Positions 12,301 through 22,690 are shown, counted from the stretch's first letter. The stretch is 60,000 bases of DNA from Hydractinia symbiolongicarpus (GCF_029227915.1 NC_079878.1:5148001-5208000); one strand, 5' to 3'. Notes: generated from the letters alone by a model not told the origin. Numbers and translations: made by a program.

Positions 12301-14891
12301 CATCTGCAAACATCTTTACTGTTGAAAGTAACTCATTGGGCAGATCATTTATATAGACTAAGAAAAGGAGTGGACCCAAGACAGAACCTTGGGGCACCCC
12401 AAACTTAAAATGAAGAGTTTGCTAGACCTAATATCCAATTTAAAGTTTCTCTCAATTGTACTCAATTTTGTTGTGTAAGAAAAGATATTTGATAATTTTA
12501 ATTTTTCCTGGCTGCTTTATATTTCCGTTTCCAAATAAATGTTAGATGAATTTTTTGCCTTTCCAGTGATCTGAAATATTCCAACAATAAAGGTGTCACG
12601 CATCTTATTTCGCCTTTCAAAATTTTATGTAAACACGATTTATCCGAAATAAAATTATTGTTTATGTGTACAAACCTATTGAGCATGTCCAACAATTTAC
12701 TGCGCATGTGTACAAAGTTATTTCACATGTGCAGGTCACACCACACCGATATGAAAGACTCCATTTAAACACGACAGTTTATAATATTATTTTGGATAAA
12801 TCTCATTTCAAATTTGTGCAAAGATTATCTTTATTTGCCATAGATAAAAAAGATGATATAAAAGTATTTTAAATTATGCTCTTGGTTTGTATTCACTTAG
12901 GTGAATTGACTGATTGTTGTATATGTTACGGGGAATATGAACAGTTGGGAATTATGCACATCTCTCCCGGTATTATGTATAAGAGAGCTGGGGCTATTGT
13001 TATTTTGAATAATAATCTGTTAATATGCATGATTCATGATTTTATAACAGTCCCCGTTATATAAATGTATCTATATATGTTTAGAGAAGACAGTGAAAGA
13101 ACTCCTCACAAAACTATAGTTGATTTCACAATGACATTCAAACAAAATGAGACAACAGAAACAGTGACGCACAAACTTTTTGATTCTGTTTTGAAAACAA
13201 AAAGGTTGGACGAAATGCCAGTTCTACCTCACACCCTCAAAGTAAAAGGTGCGTATCTTGTGTCATTTATTTCTTATCGGGATATTGTGTGATCAGTTAT
13301 TCGAAAGGGAAAGTAAAACTTTGATTTCTTTTATTGAGTTTGATGGTATTCTATCGCTTCTTGTAAGTCTGCACTGCACATACTCATATAGATGACTGTA
13401 CATAAGTCATAGTTAGGTCAAACTTGATGGATGTGATATAGTTCGCAGTTAAATCAACTAATAAAAATCCTTTTTTACTCAAAAGATAAAATGAGATTAG
13501 GCAAGTTGATAAAAACATTGCTGAGTACACTAGCGGTTTTTGAAATTTTAAAATTCCTTGTTTCTCAGAATATCTTCACGACTCGAATGCACAAGCCTAC
13601 ATTCCACAAGTTGTAGATGGTCAACTTCATCTGGATACATCAGCTCCAATTGAATTACAGTACAACTCAGAAAATAAACTTGTCATTCCTGACAAAAATA
13701 CAGTGCAACAATCAAATGAATCTCCAACAACAAATGTTATTCATCCAGATCTATTCAGTAATGACAGGAAGCCAACTTTAGGCCTTTCATCTATGTTGCC
13801 ATTACCTGCTACAGCACAACATGTATCAGGTAATGCCAACATGGCACCGCTCAATCCAGCAGTGCAAACGCATATTAGACCTATGTCAACAAATGGTATG
13901 GCTGAGTTGAAGAATTACATGCAATCACAAACTCTTAATGAAAATCCAGAACTGAGAGGCGTCATCACCAGGCCGAACAAATCACCGAATATGCAAACAA
14001 ACCATTTGACGAGTGTGACAAATTCACAAGCGAAACAGCAAAGTGGAACTGTGAAAAAGAAAAGTAAGTACCTGTTGAATCTTTTTTCCAGGGCATTTGC
14101 CTTTATGCTACACCTTTTACAAAGGCTCTAGACATCGAAGCCCTGAGGACGAGATTGGTATTTGTCACAATCAAACTTTTGTGAAAAGTACATCTTTGAT
14201 GCTGCTGTCTGCTTTATTTTGTTGCCGTCGTCGTTGTATTCGTTGCCGCTGTTGTCGTTGTATTTGTTGCCGCTGTTGTCGTCGTCGTCATTGTTGATGA
14301 ATTACTCATTATTAATTTTTGTGCTATCACTTTATTCAGTACAACAAAATGTAATGTATTCTTCTTCTTTTCTTTTTGCTTTTCGATTTTACACTTGATA
14401 TCTCTTTAGAAGTTCCATACGTCTTAAGAATGTTTTTTTGGAAAGATATGCTTGCAAGAAAAAAACGTGAAGACAACGTCGGCGATTTAACCAAGTTTAA
14501 CCAGGAGGCTAAAAAAGTAATTCATTTTGACAGCAGTTTGCCAGTAATCCGAACACGACGCGCTCAAGCAGATGAATGGCCGACTGTGTATAAAAAGGAC
14601 GACCAAAAACGCGGATACCTCAACAAGTCTTCGTTAAAAAGAAGAAAAAGAGTTATAGAGAAGTTTGATAGTGAAAATGAAGACTATAATAAAAATGATG
14701 ATGATTCTGAGTTTGAATCGTTATTTACAAATTTAAAACCGAGGCTTAAACGTTCAAACAATGAACGAGCGAAGAAAGAACTTGTTAGTGATAGCTTATT
14801 AAAAAATAATGTTTATAAAAATAAATCTGGCGAACTAGGACTTCTGAGAAATAAAAGACAGAGCAGTGACGATGAGGACGATGATAATTAA
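362..14891 (+). CDS. Large WSC-domain, proteoglycan/mucin-like protein with many dibasic sites (3' 12 exons, 5' incomplete)
   Basis: Exons: 362-970, 1085-1300, 1788-2077, 2451-5985, 6340-6457, 6792-6943, 7241-7312, 8376-8632, 9103-9301, 13087-13248, 13569-14063, 14410-14891 (TAA). All junctions have AG/GT and compatible phase, mostly phase 1, giving 2195 visible residues; the first exon enters in phase 1, so the start lies upstream. In order: Ser-Gly/acidic stretch (about residues 187-216), basic/acidic region full of Lys-Arg pairs (about 205-980), coiled coil (about 996-1116), Thr/Ser mucin-like block (about 1229-1379), WSC domain (about 1551-1640), acidic spacers and a Lys-Arg-rich acidic C-terminus ending in DDDN. 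No membrane segment is seen in the visible part. WSC domains bind carbohydrate in other proteins. I infer a secreted, glycosylated, possibly furin/prohormone-convertase-processed matrix protein. I do not recognise an orthologue. The 3.8-kb intron at 9302-13086 could hide a further exon. Confidence 0.82.
919..1125 (+). other. Ser-Gly repeat region, candidate glycosaminoglycan attachment site
   Basis: The end of the first exon and the start of the second (the intron 971-1084 splits it) encode acidic residues followed by repeated SG dipeptides, including SGSGSGESGSGESGG and then GSGESESGSG. Ser-Gly pairs next to Asp/Glu are the recognised acceptor context for xylosyltransferase-initiated chondroitin or heparan sulfate chains. 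This is sequence context only; use of the sites is inferred. Confidence 0.6.
2451..5985 (+). other. Giant 3.5-kb exon of the WSC protein: dibasic modules, coiled coil, mucin-like block
   Basis: One exon encodes 1178 whole codons. It holds more than 20 Lys-Arg or Arg-Arg pairs. Many are followed directly by D, Q or S and then an acidic run, for example KRDILSDDDPN near 3084, KRDYDD near 3338, KRDADIDTDED near 3635 and KRDVIPSDEEDE near 3718. Two related tryptophan motifs, GVWSG (about 3286) and GIWTG (about 3570), each start a segment that runs to the next KRD. A Glu/Lys/Gln heptad-like region (about 4320-4680) looks like coiled coil. The 3' quarter is the Thr/Ser block. Confidence 0.8.
5020..5470 (+). 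repeat. Low-complexity ACA/TCA tract encoding a Thr/Ser-rich mucin-like block
   Basis: Degenerate trinucleotide repeats (aca, tca, cca) encode about 150 residues dominated by Thr, Ser and Pro, as in O-glycosylated mucin domains. The antisense strand of this tract makes a spurious Asp/Val-rich open frame. Copy number should be polymorphic. Confidence 0.85.
6340..6943 (+). other. WSC domain encoded by two exons
   Basis: Exons 6340-6457 and 6792-6943, joined in phase 2, encode GYVGCFIDH, then NCRTACKKTGYKYAGLQYG, then YLCFCGNNYG, and end SFTCGGLWRNEIY. The eight cysteines and the GYxxAGxQYG, CxCG and CxG...TCGG landmarks match the WSC (cell-wall stress component) carbohydrate-binding family over its full length of about 90 residues. 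The preceding and following introns are both phase 1, so the domain is a symmetric 1-1 module that could be shuffled. Confidence 0.93.
8122..8182. repeat. Imperfect inverted repeat (about 28-bp arms) in a WSC-gene intron
   Basis: Arms 8122-8149 and 8155-8182 are complementary apart from a few mismatches, with a 5-nt T-rich loop. A transcript would fold into a roughly 60-nt hairpin. It could be a microRNA-like precursor or a decayed MITE; nothing in the sequence decides. Confidence 0.55.
9713..10172. mobile_element. MITE-like element with CTCATCCCGGGATGAG palindromes, in a WSC-gene intron
   Basis: The left edge AGGGGCCGTTTATATG and the reverse complement of the right edge AAGGGTCGTTTTCATTTG are similar terminal inverted repeats, about 460 bp apart. 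The left part contains the same perfect 16-bp palindrome twice (9735-9750 and 9869-9884) plus diverged copies. There is no coding capacity. The exact ends and the target duplication are unresolved. Confidence 0.55.
11150..12412 (-). mobile_element. 5'-truncated, decayed LINE (non-LTR retrotransposon) reverse transcriptase remnant
   Basis: The minus strand reads VPQGSVLGPLLFLVYINDLP (12412 downward), then the catalytic FADDTS motif, then after frameshifts and stops the C-terminal RT segments resembling FVRPHLDYGDIIFDQ and a terminal CGTEPE/...LLYG region. These are the order and spacing of CR1/Jockey-type LINE reverse transcriptases. The copy starts at RT domain 4 (5' truncation) and is broken by several stops. 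It sits antisense in the 9302-13086 intron of the WSC gene. Confidence 0.85.
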
Positions 14892-14906
14892 ACCTACTAA
14901 AAAATT

Positions 14907-14988
14907 AATAAAAGAAACCTATACGTGCTGTAAATTTTGATGTTGTATATATATATAATTATGTTGTATGTCCTGTGCTGGTAATAAA
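14907..14988 (+). terminator. Polyadenylation signals of the WSC gene
   Basis: AATAAA occurs at 14907-14912, 16 nt after the stop codon, and again at 14983-14988, followed by T/GT-rich sequence. The second is the better placed for a normal 3' UTR. Confidence 0.6.
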
Positions 14989-17975
14989 AATAAGTATCTT
15001 TTGTAAAACATTTCCCAGTTTATTACAATAAAATTAAAGTGAAATCCAGTGAAAAATTCACGGGAATTCACCAATCAGCAAATTTGTGGGCAATCAACCG
15101 ATGCTTTTAGCAGCTATTATCTTTTGCTCATAGACAGACGACGGCTAATATTATAGAGAATAGTCGTTAAACTTACGGAGAATACACCAGTTCATTAGGG
15201 CGGGAAATCCGGAATAAAGCTGTGCAAAGCCATTACAGTCGAGCGCGTAAGTGACAGGTTGAACATGTTGCCCATCCGCGTTAGAGAGGGGGGTGGATAG
15301 ATTGTGTTGGTGTGTCCAATCTCGTTCCTAGGACATTTTGCCTTTTTTGATGTGAAAAGACCCCGACACTTGATTAAAAAAAATGTCTGCAAAGTAATTT
15401 ATGCAAAGTAATTTATGCAAAGTAATTTATGCATAGTAATTGTCCTGCAAAATATTTTTATGCATGTTAATTGCCCTGCAAAAGTTTATATCTGCAAGAA
15501 ATTTTTGTAACCAAAACGATCACATATGTTGGTTGATTTTTCCAGTCTAGCTAAAATATTCACCCAACAATTTTATTTTTGTTTAAAAAGTTTTAGTGAA
15601 ATTTGTAAAATTAATTGCATAGCATATTATATATAGGCATGGAGAAGTGAGACATTGAGCCCCCCTAGAGAACCCTACGACCCTAGAGTCCCATCCTCGG
15701 CCCCAGAGATCTTTTAGATAAACTCATCTTAAAGAACTCTTGGGACGAGAATACATAGAGCTCTAAAGAGTGTGACTCAAGGGGACTCAAGGACAAAGCA
15801 ATTTTTTTATAAAATAATACGGTCGGGTTTAAGCCTCCCCAAATTATTTATTTTTTTTTTTTTAAAAAAAAGGACATAGAAAAAGAACAATATTGTTTCT
15901 TTTTCCCAATTTTGTAACCTCGTCCCCATGGGGTTTTTGCCTTTTTGACATCGAGGCCAGCAGTAAAGAAACTTGTTCAGCCGTCTAACCCTGGGAACAA
16001 AAGATGCTTATTTTGTTGAATTTAAATGCACTTTCCCTCCTTGAGTTGCCAATTTTTTCGCATTCTGTACCTCGGATCGAGCATTGGTCAACAAGTCCAG
16101 GAGGATGCTAAATTTCTACTCTGGTGATACACAAACAACGTTAAAAATACAATACTTCCTTATCATACACAATGCATTTAGTCCAGGCTACCGCCGGAAA
16201 GGCCTGACAACACCAAAAAACAGGCATAATGTTTTCAACCAATCCGTCCCAGAGTGTTGTGGCCCCTGAACCGGTATAACTACGGAGTACCCAACTATCT
16301 CTATCTATCAACTTCATCAACAAGGGAAAATACCCTGAGAACGAGGTTGGTTTTTAGTTTAATTTTTTTTAACAATTCGTAGTTGCAAACGACACTCCTA
16401 CACGCTTACAGTGTTAGTTAAGAGAATATAACAACCTTGTTTGCCATTCTTACGACCAATATTTATTGGATTGTAAAATGCTCTGAAAACAAGGTTGTTT
16501 ACATCTTCCTGCAAAATCGTCTTTGCACCATTGGACTAAAGGTAATTTTTTATATCACACATCCACGCTTTTTGGTTTGATCGGATCGGATGAAATTAAT
16601 GGCAACGAAAAATGCCATTACGTTGGGAGATTAACCTAACTTAGTTAAAGGTGCTGATATTCTAGGCTCTTAGATCCATATAGGCCAACAAAGAAAGGTT
16701 TAGCTAGCTGGAATAAGCTAGGAATTTTTTTTATCATACAGTCATCAGACAACATCATCCCCGGCGTCTGGGACATAAACCAGATCTGGGGTTGCTCCTC
16801 CCATTAAAATAGGTGAAAAAAAATTACTTTTGTAGTAGACAGTGTCCAAACCAAGCCTGTTGTTTTAAGAAAGTGCCAATAAGCCGCAAAAGCCTGCATA
16901 TAAGGTAACTTCAATCGACTTGAATTAAATTGACAGTATAGTTCCACCCACTGCATTATCTTGAACTCGCCTGGAACTTGCCTGGATCATTCTTACAATG
17001 CCATGTGAACAGTTGAAAGAAGACACTTGAAGAAAAGGGAGTTAAAAAGTTTTTAAAGTTATTTATCAAGTACATCGTATTAAAAAACATCAAAAACAGT
17101 TCCTAAGAACTTTCCTACCATAGTATAGTTAATTATCTGTGGTGAATCTTTAAGTGTTTTTGGTGAATCTTTAAGTGTTTTTTGGGACGTTTGTATTTTT
17201 TTTTTTTGTAATAAATATAGACTACAGGTGGCAAACTATCAAGTTAAGCATTACCTTTTTTAAGCAAATCGGATTCTATGCAGGTTTTTTCAGACGAATA
17301 CCACTTTTTACAGCGTATATGGGTTATTGGGACACTCGTGTTTTTTGTATTGTTTTCTCTCAAAGTAATGTGCAGAAGGTTTGAAATGCGTAACTGGGTG
17401 TTGAACTTTTAAACACCCCTGACACTAGGAAAGGCCTGCTTGACCCACACAGTTCTTGTTGATAACATAAGTCCTGTTGACACATTCTGTGTTGTTCTGA
17501 TTAAAATACAACGTTGCTGATTTACTACAACCAAAAAGTATGTTAAGTTACTGTTGTTGTTTTTAATTTATTAATAAATGCAGACTTCAGATGGCAAACT
17601 CGCCTAAAAGCCCCCACAATTTTCACTGCATTTTCAGCAAGTCTGAACCCCTGTCAGAACAGAAAGTGGAAACTTTATCTATAGTGTCAATTGTGTTCTG
17701 TCTGCCATTTTTTATGAATATCCTACTAACAGACACTTTTTTAAGCATGCCTCAAATAATTTTGATAAGCAAACAAAGTGATATTTTTATGGGTGTGTAG
17801 AAAGTATAATAGACAAATCTTTGTTTACATTTTCAGGACTAAACTCTTGTGGTTTCAACATCTGCTCTGCATTCTTCTTTAGTCCATTTATTTGCAGGTA
17901 TCAGTATCTGTTAATTAATTTATGTGTTGAGAACAGTAGGCATATACATGCATACACCTAGCCCGCCCCAACACG
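14989..17975. other. Gene-free spacer with short repeats
   Basis: No supported exon on either strand. It contains 14-bp tandem units TGCAAAGTAATTTA (about 15388-15443), a Helitron-like 5' end (15132-15159), three copies of the CTCGTCCCCAGGG-type dispersed repeat (about 15315, 15915 and 16245-16348) and a direct duplication of about 22 bp (17139-17182). The short frames here are AT-rich noise. Confidence 0.6.
15132..15159 (-). mobile_element. Isolated Helitron-like 5' terminus
   Basis: Read on the minus strand this begins TCTCTATAATATTAGCCGTC and then CGTCTGTC, nearly the 5' end of the complete element at 18839-19015. No matching hairpin/CTAG end is seen downstream on that strand, so this copy looks truncated. 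Confidence 0.5.
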
Positions 17976-17980
17976 TGTTC

Positions 17981-18112
17981 AAGTATATATATTATAATAC
18001 GTCTGTCTGTCACACAAAATGGTAGCTTAGTTGTGCAAGTAGACAAAATGTATGCGATGCGGTATAAAAAGGGTGGGCAAACCCGTGGATTTTTCCACGA
18101 GCTACTGACTAG
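17981..18112 (+). mobile_element. Short non-autonomous Helitron-like element
   Basis: The 3' end has the hairpin CCGTGGATTTTTCCACG, then about ten bases and terminal CTAG (18109-18112) followed by T, which fits the Helitron rule (hairpin plus CTRR, inserted between A and T). The 5' side carries TATAATACGTCTGTCTGTC, matching the 5' region of the copy at 18839-19015. The first bases are degenerate, so the left edge is approximate. Confidence 0.6.
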
Positions 18113-18838
18113 TATCAATAAAATATAAAATCCCAAAATCTTTCACATGCTGTAATTAGGGGAAGTTAGGCGAATAAATAACTTAGTATAGCTTGCTGGT
18201 TTTGAAAAACAAAGACATAGGTGTGACCATTTATTTGGATAAAAATACTTTTTGTGTATGCATATATGCCCAAAATTAGAATTTGCACCTGCAAACTAGA
18301 ATTGGATTGTGAAGGTTTTCTTTTTAGTGTTTTTAAACACTATTTTATGTCAAGCAGGAGTTGACTTTTTTATATGTTATGATGTGTTGTCTAGAAGACT
18401 TTAACATCATATACTATGATTTTCTCTCTTTAGCCCCTAATGGGAATTAAATTTTGTGGAAACTAACTTTTTCAAGAAGTTTTTGAAAACTAATTTTTGC
18501 AAAGTTGGCAGGACCTAATATTTGGCACGAATTGAATTTTGATAATTTCGGGAAAAAGAATTTGATGACATGCTTCTCATTTATACCGTTTTTCAATGGT
18601 TTTTATGTAGCTTCTGAAGTTAAAATGCACATATAAATTATAATAGTTCCAGGTAAATCAGAAGTTAAAAATTAGTATAATTTGTTTTTCTGAGAGGAAA
18701 AAAAATCTAAATTTCGCAGGAATAATTTTTACGAGAATTTCAGGAACAGCAAGTTTTTCAATAATTTTTGTGGGAACTCATTTTTTTTTTTAAATTGACA
18801 AAAATATTAAAATTCGCAAAAAAGTAATTATTTAATAA

Positions 18839-19015
18839 CTAGTCGTTAGCCCGTGAAAAATCCACGGGTTCGCCCGTCCTTTATATTTACCCGTCGCCAC
18901 AAAGTGGATAAAAATATATCGCATTTGATATTCGTGTTTCCGTAACATTATTTTCTAACTCAGCGGGGGTTCCGCGCAGAGACAGACAGACGGAATACGG
19001 CTATTATTATAGAGA
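18839..19015 (-). mobile_element. Complete 177-bp non-autonomous Helitron
   Basis: On the minus strand it starts TCTCTATAATAATAGCCG at 19015 and ends, after the hairpin CCCGTGGATTTTTCACGGG, with CTAACGACTAG at 18839. The flanks are host A (19016) and host T (18838), exactly the AT target Helitrons use without duplication. It has no coding capacity, so mobilisation would have been by an autonomous relative elsewhere. Confidence 0.78.
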
Positions 19016-19473
19016 TAAGGGGACTAAATATAAGAACTTTCTTTTGTTGGTTCAGCCTTAGCTTTAAAAGAGATTTTTAAAAAAAATATGGGGAGCCTCA
19101 AATATTGAAATTGAAATTTACTGGAATGTAAATTTTAGAATGTATTAAATTTCGCAAAATTTTGCAATTTTTTTTCGGAAGTAGTCCACTGTTTTTTGCA
19201 ATATAAGAGGCCCTGTGTAATTGCAGCTGTCATTGAGCCTTTATTTTGCTTTTGTCTAATTTGACGAGTTTGCATGACATTGTAACTGTGGATTACTCTG
19301 GTTATTTCTGTCTGTGTTTGTTTTGCAAACTTCTGTGTAAACCGGGTGCGTAGCTAAACATTCACTCAATTTCAATTTCGCTTAACGAAAAAAAGTAATA
19401 AGTATACTCAACTAAATTTAAACCCACTACTGTTACAAAGTTGATTTTTCTGATGGATGGTTTCAAAAACAGG

Positions 19474-19585
19474 ATGTTCTGTATATATACTATATGTTCT
19501 GTATATATTCTATATGTTCTGTTTATATACTATATGTTCTGTATATATTCTATATGTTCTGTTTATATATATGTTCTGTATAAAT
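19474..19585. repeat. AT-rich minisatellite (TATATGTTCTGTATATATTC units)
   Basis: About five units of roughly 21-22 bp, alternating TGTATATATAC, TGTATATATTC and TGTTTATATAC types, which suggests a two-unit higher-order period. It lies about 70 bp before the SRFBP1-like start codon, in the probable 5' UTR intron or promoter. Confidence 0.85.
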
Positions 19586-19651
19586 CTCATTTCAGTTAGC
19601 ATATATTTGTTTTATTTATCTCTTTACTTTAGTTTCAAATAAGTAACAAAA

Positions 19652-20950
19652 ATGAACAGTTGTGAAGACAAAGAAAATTTAAGTGACGAACTTGATAAAA
19701 ATGAAGAAGAAAGTGAAGAAGAAAGTGAGAAAGATGGCGAAGAAAAAGACATGGTTGAAAACAATATCGTAAATGAAGACATCAAAGAAATCCCTGGCGA
19801 AAAAGGACCCAAAAAAGTGGGCCCTCAAAAGCAGAAAAAATTGATCCATACGTTATTAAAAAAAGCGAAAATATACGAAATTCGCAAGTTGACTCGAAGG
19901 ATTGAGACCCTTCGAAAATTAAAAGGTACGGAGCAGCAAATAGAGAAAAACAATCGAAAAGTTGAGAAACTTTTAAAAGAAATTGATGCGATGAAGTCGT
20001 TCATTATCGAGACGTTAACTGAGCGCACAGTTGATGTGTTTAAAAACAGCGCCGAGGAGGAGTACAGAGAGATTTGGCGCGCTTGTGAAGAACAAAAAAA
20101 TGTTGAGGCGCTCCTACAAACACTCTCGAGGGCTGAAAACAGCGATGAGAAATATTCCAAAATGGCGTATTTAAGAATGTTGTCATCAAAAGATATTGTT
20201 GGGAAGCTAAAACTAATATCGCTTGGTGTGAATATAAATCCTAAAAAAGACAAAAACCGGTCGAAAAGGGCTCTAAAAAAGAATAAAAAGAATGAGATAA
20301 GTAAGAAAATTCGCAAACAAAAGAAAAAAGAGCCAACGACGGAAAATAAAGCCACCGAGCCACACGTAGAAACCAAGTCTGAAGTGACTAGCGAAAATAA
20401 AAGCCAAGCTACAGATAAAAAGCTCAAAAATAAAAAGGAAAGCAAAGACATTTCTAACGAATCAAAGGGTGGAAGAGGTAAAGAAAATACAACGGAGAAG
20501 ACAGTTAGGAAAAAGAAAAGAAATGTGGACTCTTTTTTTCTTGACGGTGCTGTGACATTAACTGATAGTGGCGATGACAGCGAGGCAGAGGATAACGAAT
20601 TTTCTGCACCTGTAGACGAAAGCAAGGTTAAAACTCACGCTCTCAAAAAGAATCGCATGGGACAGAGACAACGTAAAAAGTTATTAGAAACGAGACTAGG
20701 TAAACGACCGAACAGTAACATCTCAACAAAAGACAGACGTGATCGAAATTTTAGCAGGAAACCTCTTTTCTCTAGGCGTAGTAATTCTGGTGGTTTTAGA
20801 AAACAAGATGTCGAACACAAAACTAGAAGGGTGAAAACTGAAAAGAAAGATGTGGACAAAACTCTTCACCCGTCTTGGCAAGCTAAACAGAAACAGAAAG
20901 CACAGCAACACATTGTAGCTTTTGCTGGTACCAAAATCACATTCGACTAA
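19652..20950 (+). CDS. SRFBP1: Serum response factor-binding protein 1 / BUD22-like ribosome biogenesis factor
   Basis: A single open frame of 432 residues. The acidic N-terminus (about 1-45) is followed by a helical charged region (about 60-190, including KKAKIYEIRKLTRRIETLRK), a long Lys-rich low-complexity middle, then MGQRQRKKLLETRLGKR and the family's signature C-terminus HPSWQAKQKQKAQQHIVAF...GTKITFD. BUD22 family members act in nucleolar 40S/18S maturation; the vertebrate protein also binds SRF. The ATG at 19652 is the first in frame after an apparent acceptor (TTTACTTTAG near 19631), so the 5' UTR is probably spliced. Length agrees with animal SRFBP1. The unbroken coding region contrasts with its intron-rich neighbours; an old retrocopy is possible, but the frame is intact. 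Confidence 0.93.
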   Translation: MNSCEDKENLSDELDKNEEESEEESEKDGEEKDMVENNIVNEDIKEIPGEKGPKKVGPQKQKKLIHTLLKKAKIYEIRKLTRRIETLRKLKGTEQQIEKNNRKVEKLLKEIDAMKSFIIETLTERTVDVFKNSAEEEYREIWRACEEQKNVEALLQTLSRAENSDEKYSKMAYLRMLSSKDIVGKLKLISLGVNINPKKDKNRSKRALKKNKKNEISKKIRKQKKKEPTTENKATEPHVETKSEVTSENKSQATDKKLKNKKESKDISNESKGGRGKENTTEKTVRKKKRNVDSFFLDGAVTLTDSGDDSEAEDNEFSAPVDESKVKTHALKKNRMGQRQRKKLLETRLGKRPNSNISTKDRRDRNFSRKPLFSRRSNSGGFRKQDVEHKTRRVKTEKKDVDKTLHPSWQAKQKQKAQQHIVAFAGTKITFD

Positions 20951-21036
20951 TTGGCATATCGAGATTTTTATGAGTTTTATTTTTCGTTTATTTCAAACAT
21001 ATATCAAACGTTCAGTCCAGTCATGTATTTCAATCG

Positions 21037-21042
21037 AATAAA
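21037..21042 (+). terminator. Polyadenylation signal of the SRFBP1-like gene
   Basis: AATAAA lies 87 nt after the stop codon, followed by T-rich sequence. Confidence 0.6.
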
Positions 21043-21859
21043 CTGTGAATTTTGCCATTCTTTGGCCTTTTTCGTGAACCTTTTAAAAAATGACAATTCG
21101 CGAAAGTCTACCCTCTGAATTTTCAAAATAAATTTCTGGTTTTAAAAGCTGTTTTACTTTCCAATTTCCAAATTTTTCTTTGATTCATACACTGGAACTA
21201 GACTTAAATGTATATTAGTGGATTCGTATAACTGTATTAAAATATTTTTTGACTTAGAAGGTTTTTTCGAATGAAGTATTCCCGATTATTGATTCGACCA
21301 TGGACTTCTTTGCCATTTTTCTCGGATGAGAATGTTTTAGCACCCGCTAAAATGTTTAATCTCAACGCTTTGCTTCCATCTGCCATTAATTCGCGTTGTG
21401 CTAATTTTTGACCCGAGAGTTAATAAGACGAATTAAAGAAGAAGGCAAAATCAAAAAAGAAAATCGTTCCAGATTTTAGGTCCATGGATGAATATTTTGT
21501 AAAACGAGGACAATACGGAGAATGTCATCACCTTTTGAGGAGTACTTGTGACCCGCCTAGTTGTTAAGAAATGTCTGATTTTTAGTTTTAACTTCATTTC
21601 TTTCTAAAAGTTTGTGAAAACCTCCCTAAATATATGTGTTTTTTTATCTGTTTTGGTGTTTATTCTAAACTTTAACCCAAAAAAACTAGGCACTCGCATT
21701 GTAAAATTTCGGAGTTTTTACACCCAACTAATTCGCAGTTTAATTTCGCCTACCCTAATACTGGCTGTTTAGCATCAAAAAAGCAAAAAATGCTCAAATT
21801 TAAAATGTGCGCTGCGTAAATATATCAACGACAACCATCTCGGACTTTAATTTAATGTT

Positions 21860-22690
21860 GCCTTAACCCTATTTGGTATGGACTTTTTTGACCCTTGAAA
21901 GAATGTCGGCGGGGGGCGGGGGCATAAAGTGCCCGCGGGCTGTAACTTTTGTTCTGTTTGGTTTTCAGTAACGAAACTTGGCACAAAGAAGCATCAATAT
22001 GTTGTGACTTAATTAGTGACAAAACATTTAGGTTGACATATCATCACAGGAAATGATGACGTCATGATGAGACAATGGTTGAGAAAAATATGTCTTTCTT
22101 GGAAATTCTCGTTTTTTTATCTTTTTTAAAACTATTTACAATACTAGTCATTAAAAAAGTAATATAAGAATGCAAGGTATTATTAGGAACAATTACAGGT
22201 GTTATGATGGCCAAGGATTTCTCTAAGGAGAAAATGGAAATCAATCAGAATTCAAATCTTCAAGAATTTTTTTTTGAAAAATCTATATTTGAGAACCTTA
22301 GTGTTAGTAGCTGTCATGGAATAAAACTTGGTATATATATTAGCACTTACGTCAGTAGCTACTCAATAAAGGCAATTTGGATTGACATGGGACAAAATGA
22401 CCTATGACGTCATCATATGACAATAGAAATGGGAAATTACAAACATTCTGCTTTGTAAATTACACAGTATGCATGTCAATATTATATGATGACTTTTGGT
22501 CACTATTACATACATAATCACATATACAACTGGTTAGTTTAGAAAGCATTTATTTTTAGCACTGCAATAAAAAAGTTGATATGACCATATGTCAAAAAGG
22601 ACAAAGTGACATTAACAGGACAATTTTTGGAAATATTTTATTTTTATTTTCCGCAAGTCCAATGAAAGTTAGGAAAATAGGGTTAACCCT
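21860..22690. mobile_element. Possible MITE with TTAACCCTATTT ends
   Basis: CCTTAACCCTATTT at 21861 and its inverted counterpart AAATAGGGTTAACCC near 22676 bracket about 830 bp without a convincing gene. Inside are repeated TGACGTCATCAT-like boxes (about 22050 and 22405) and an unusual G-rich patch (21907-21950). The terminal repeats are short, so this is tentative. The rest of 21050-23205 shows no supported feature. Confidence 0.35.

Noticed and set aside
12876-13064. 62-residue open frame before the exon at 13087, possibly an extra WSC-protein exon
   Set aside because: No acceptor/donor pair gives the phase 1 to phase 1 fit needed between 9301 and 13087, and the text does not resemble the protein's style.
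14097-14297. Cysteine/arginine-rich open frame ending in repeated CRCC/CRRR
   Set aside because: It comes from a TTGCCG/TCGTCG repeat in the intron 14064-14409, starts beyond a good donor, and has no conserved spacing.
19474-19585. CRISPR-like regular repeats
   Set aside because: The units are contiguous with no unique spacers and the context is a eukaryotic minisatellite.
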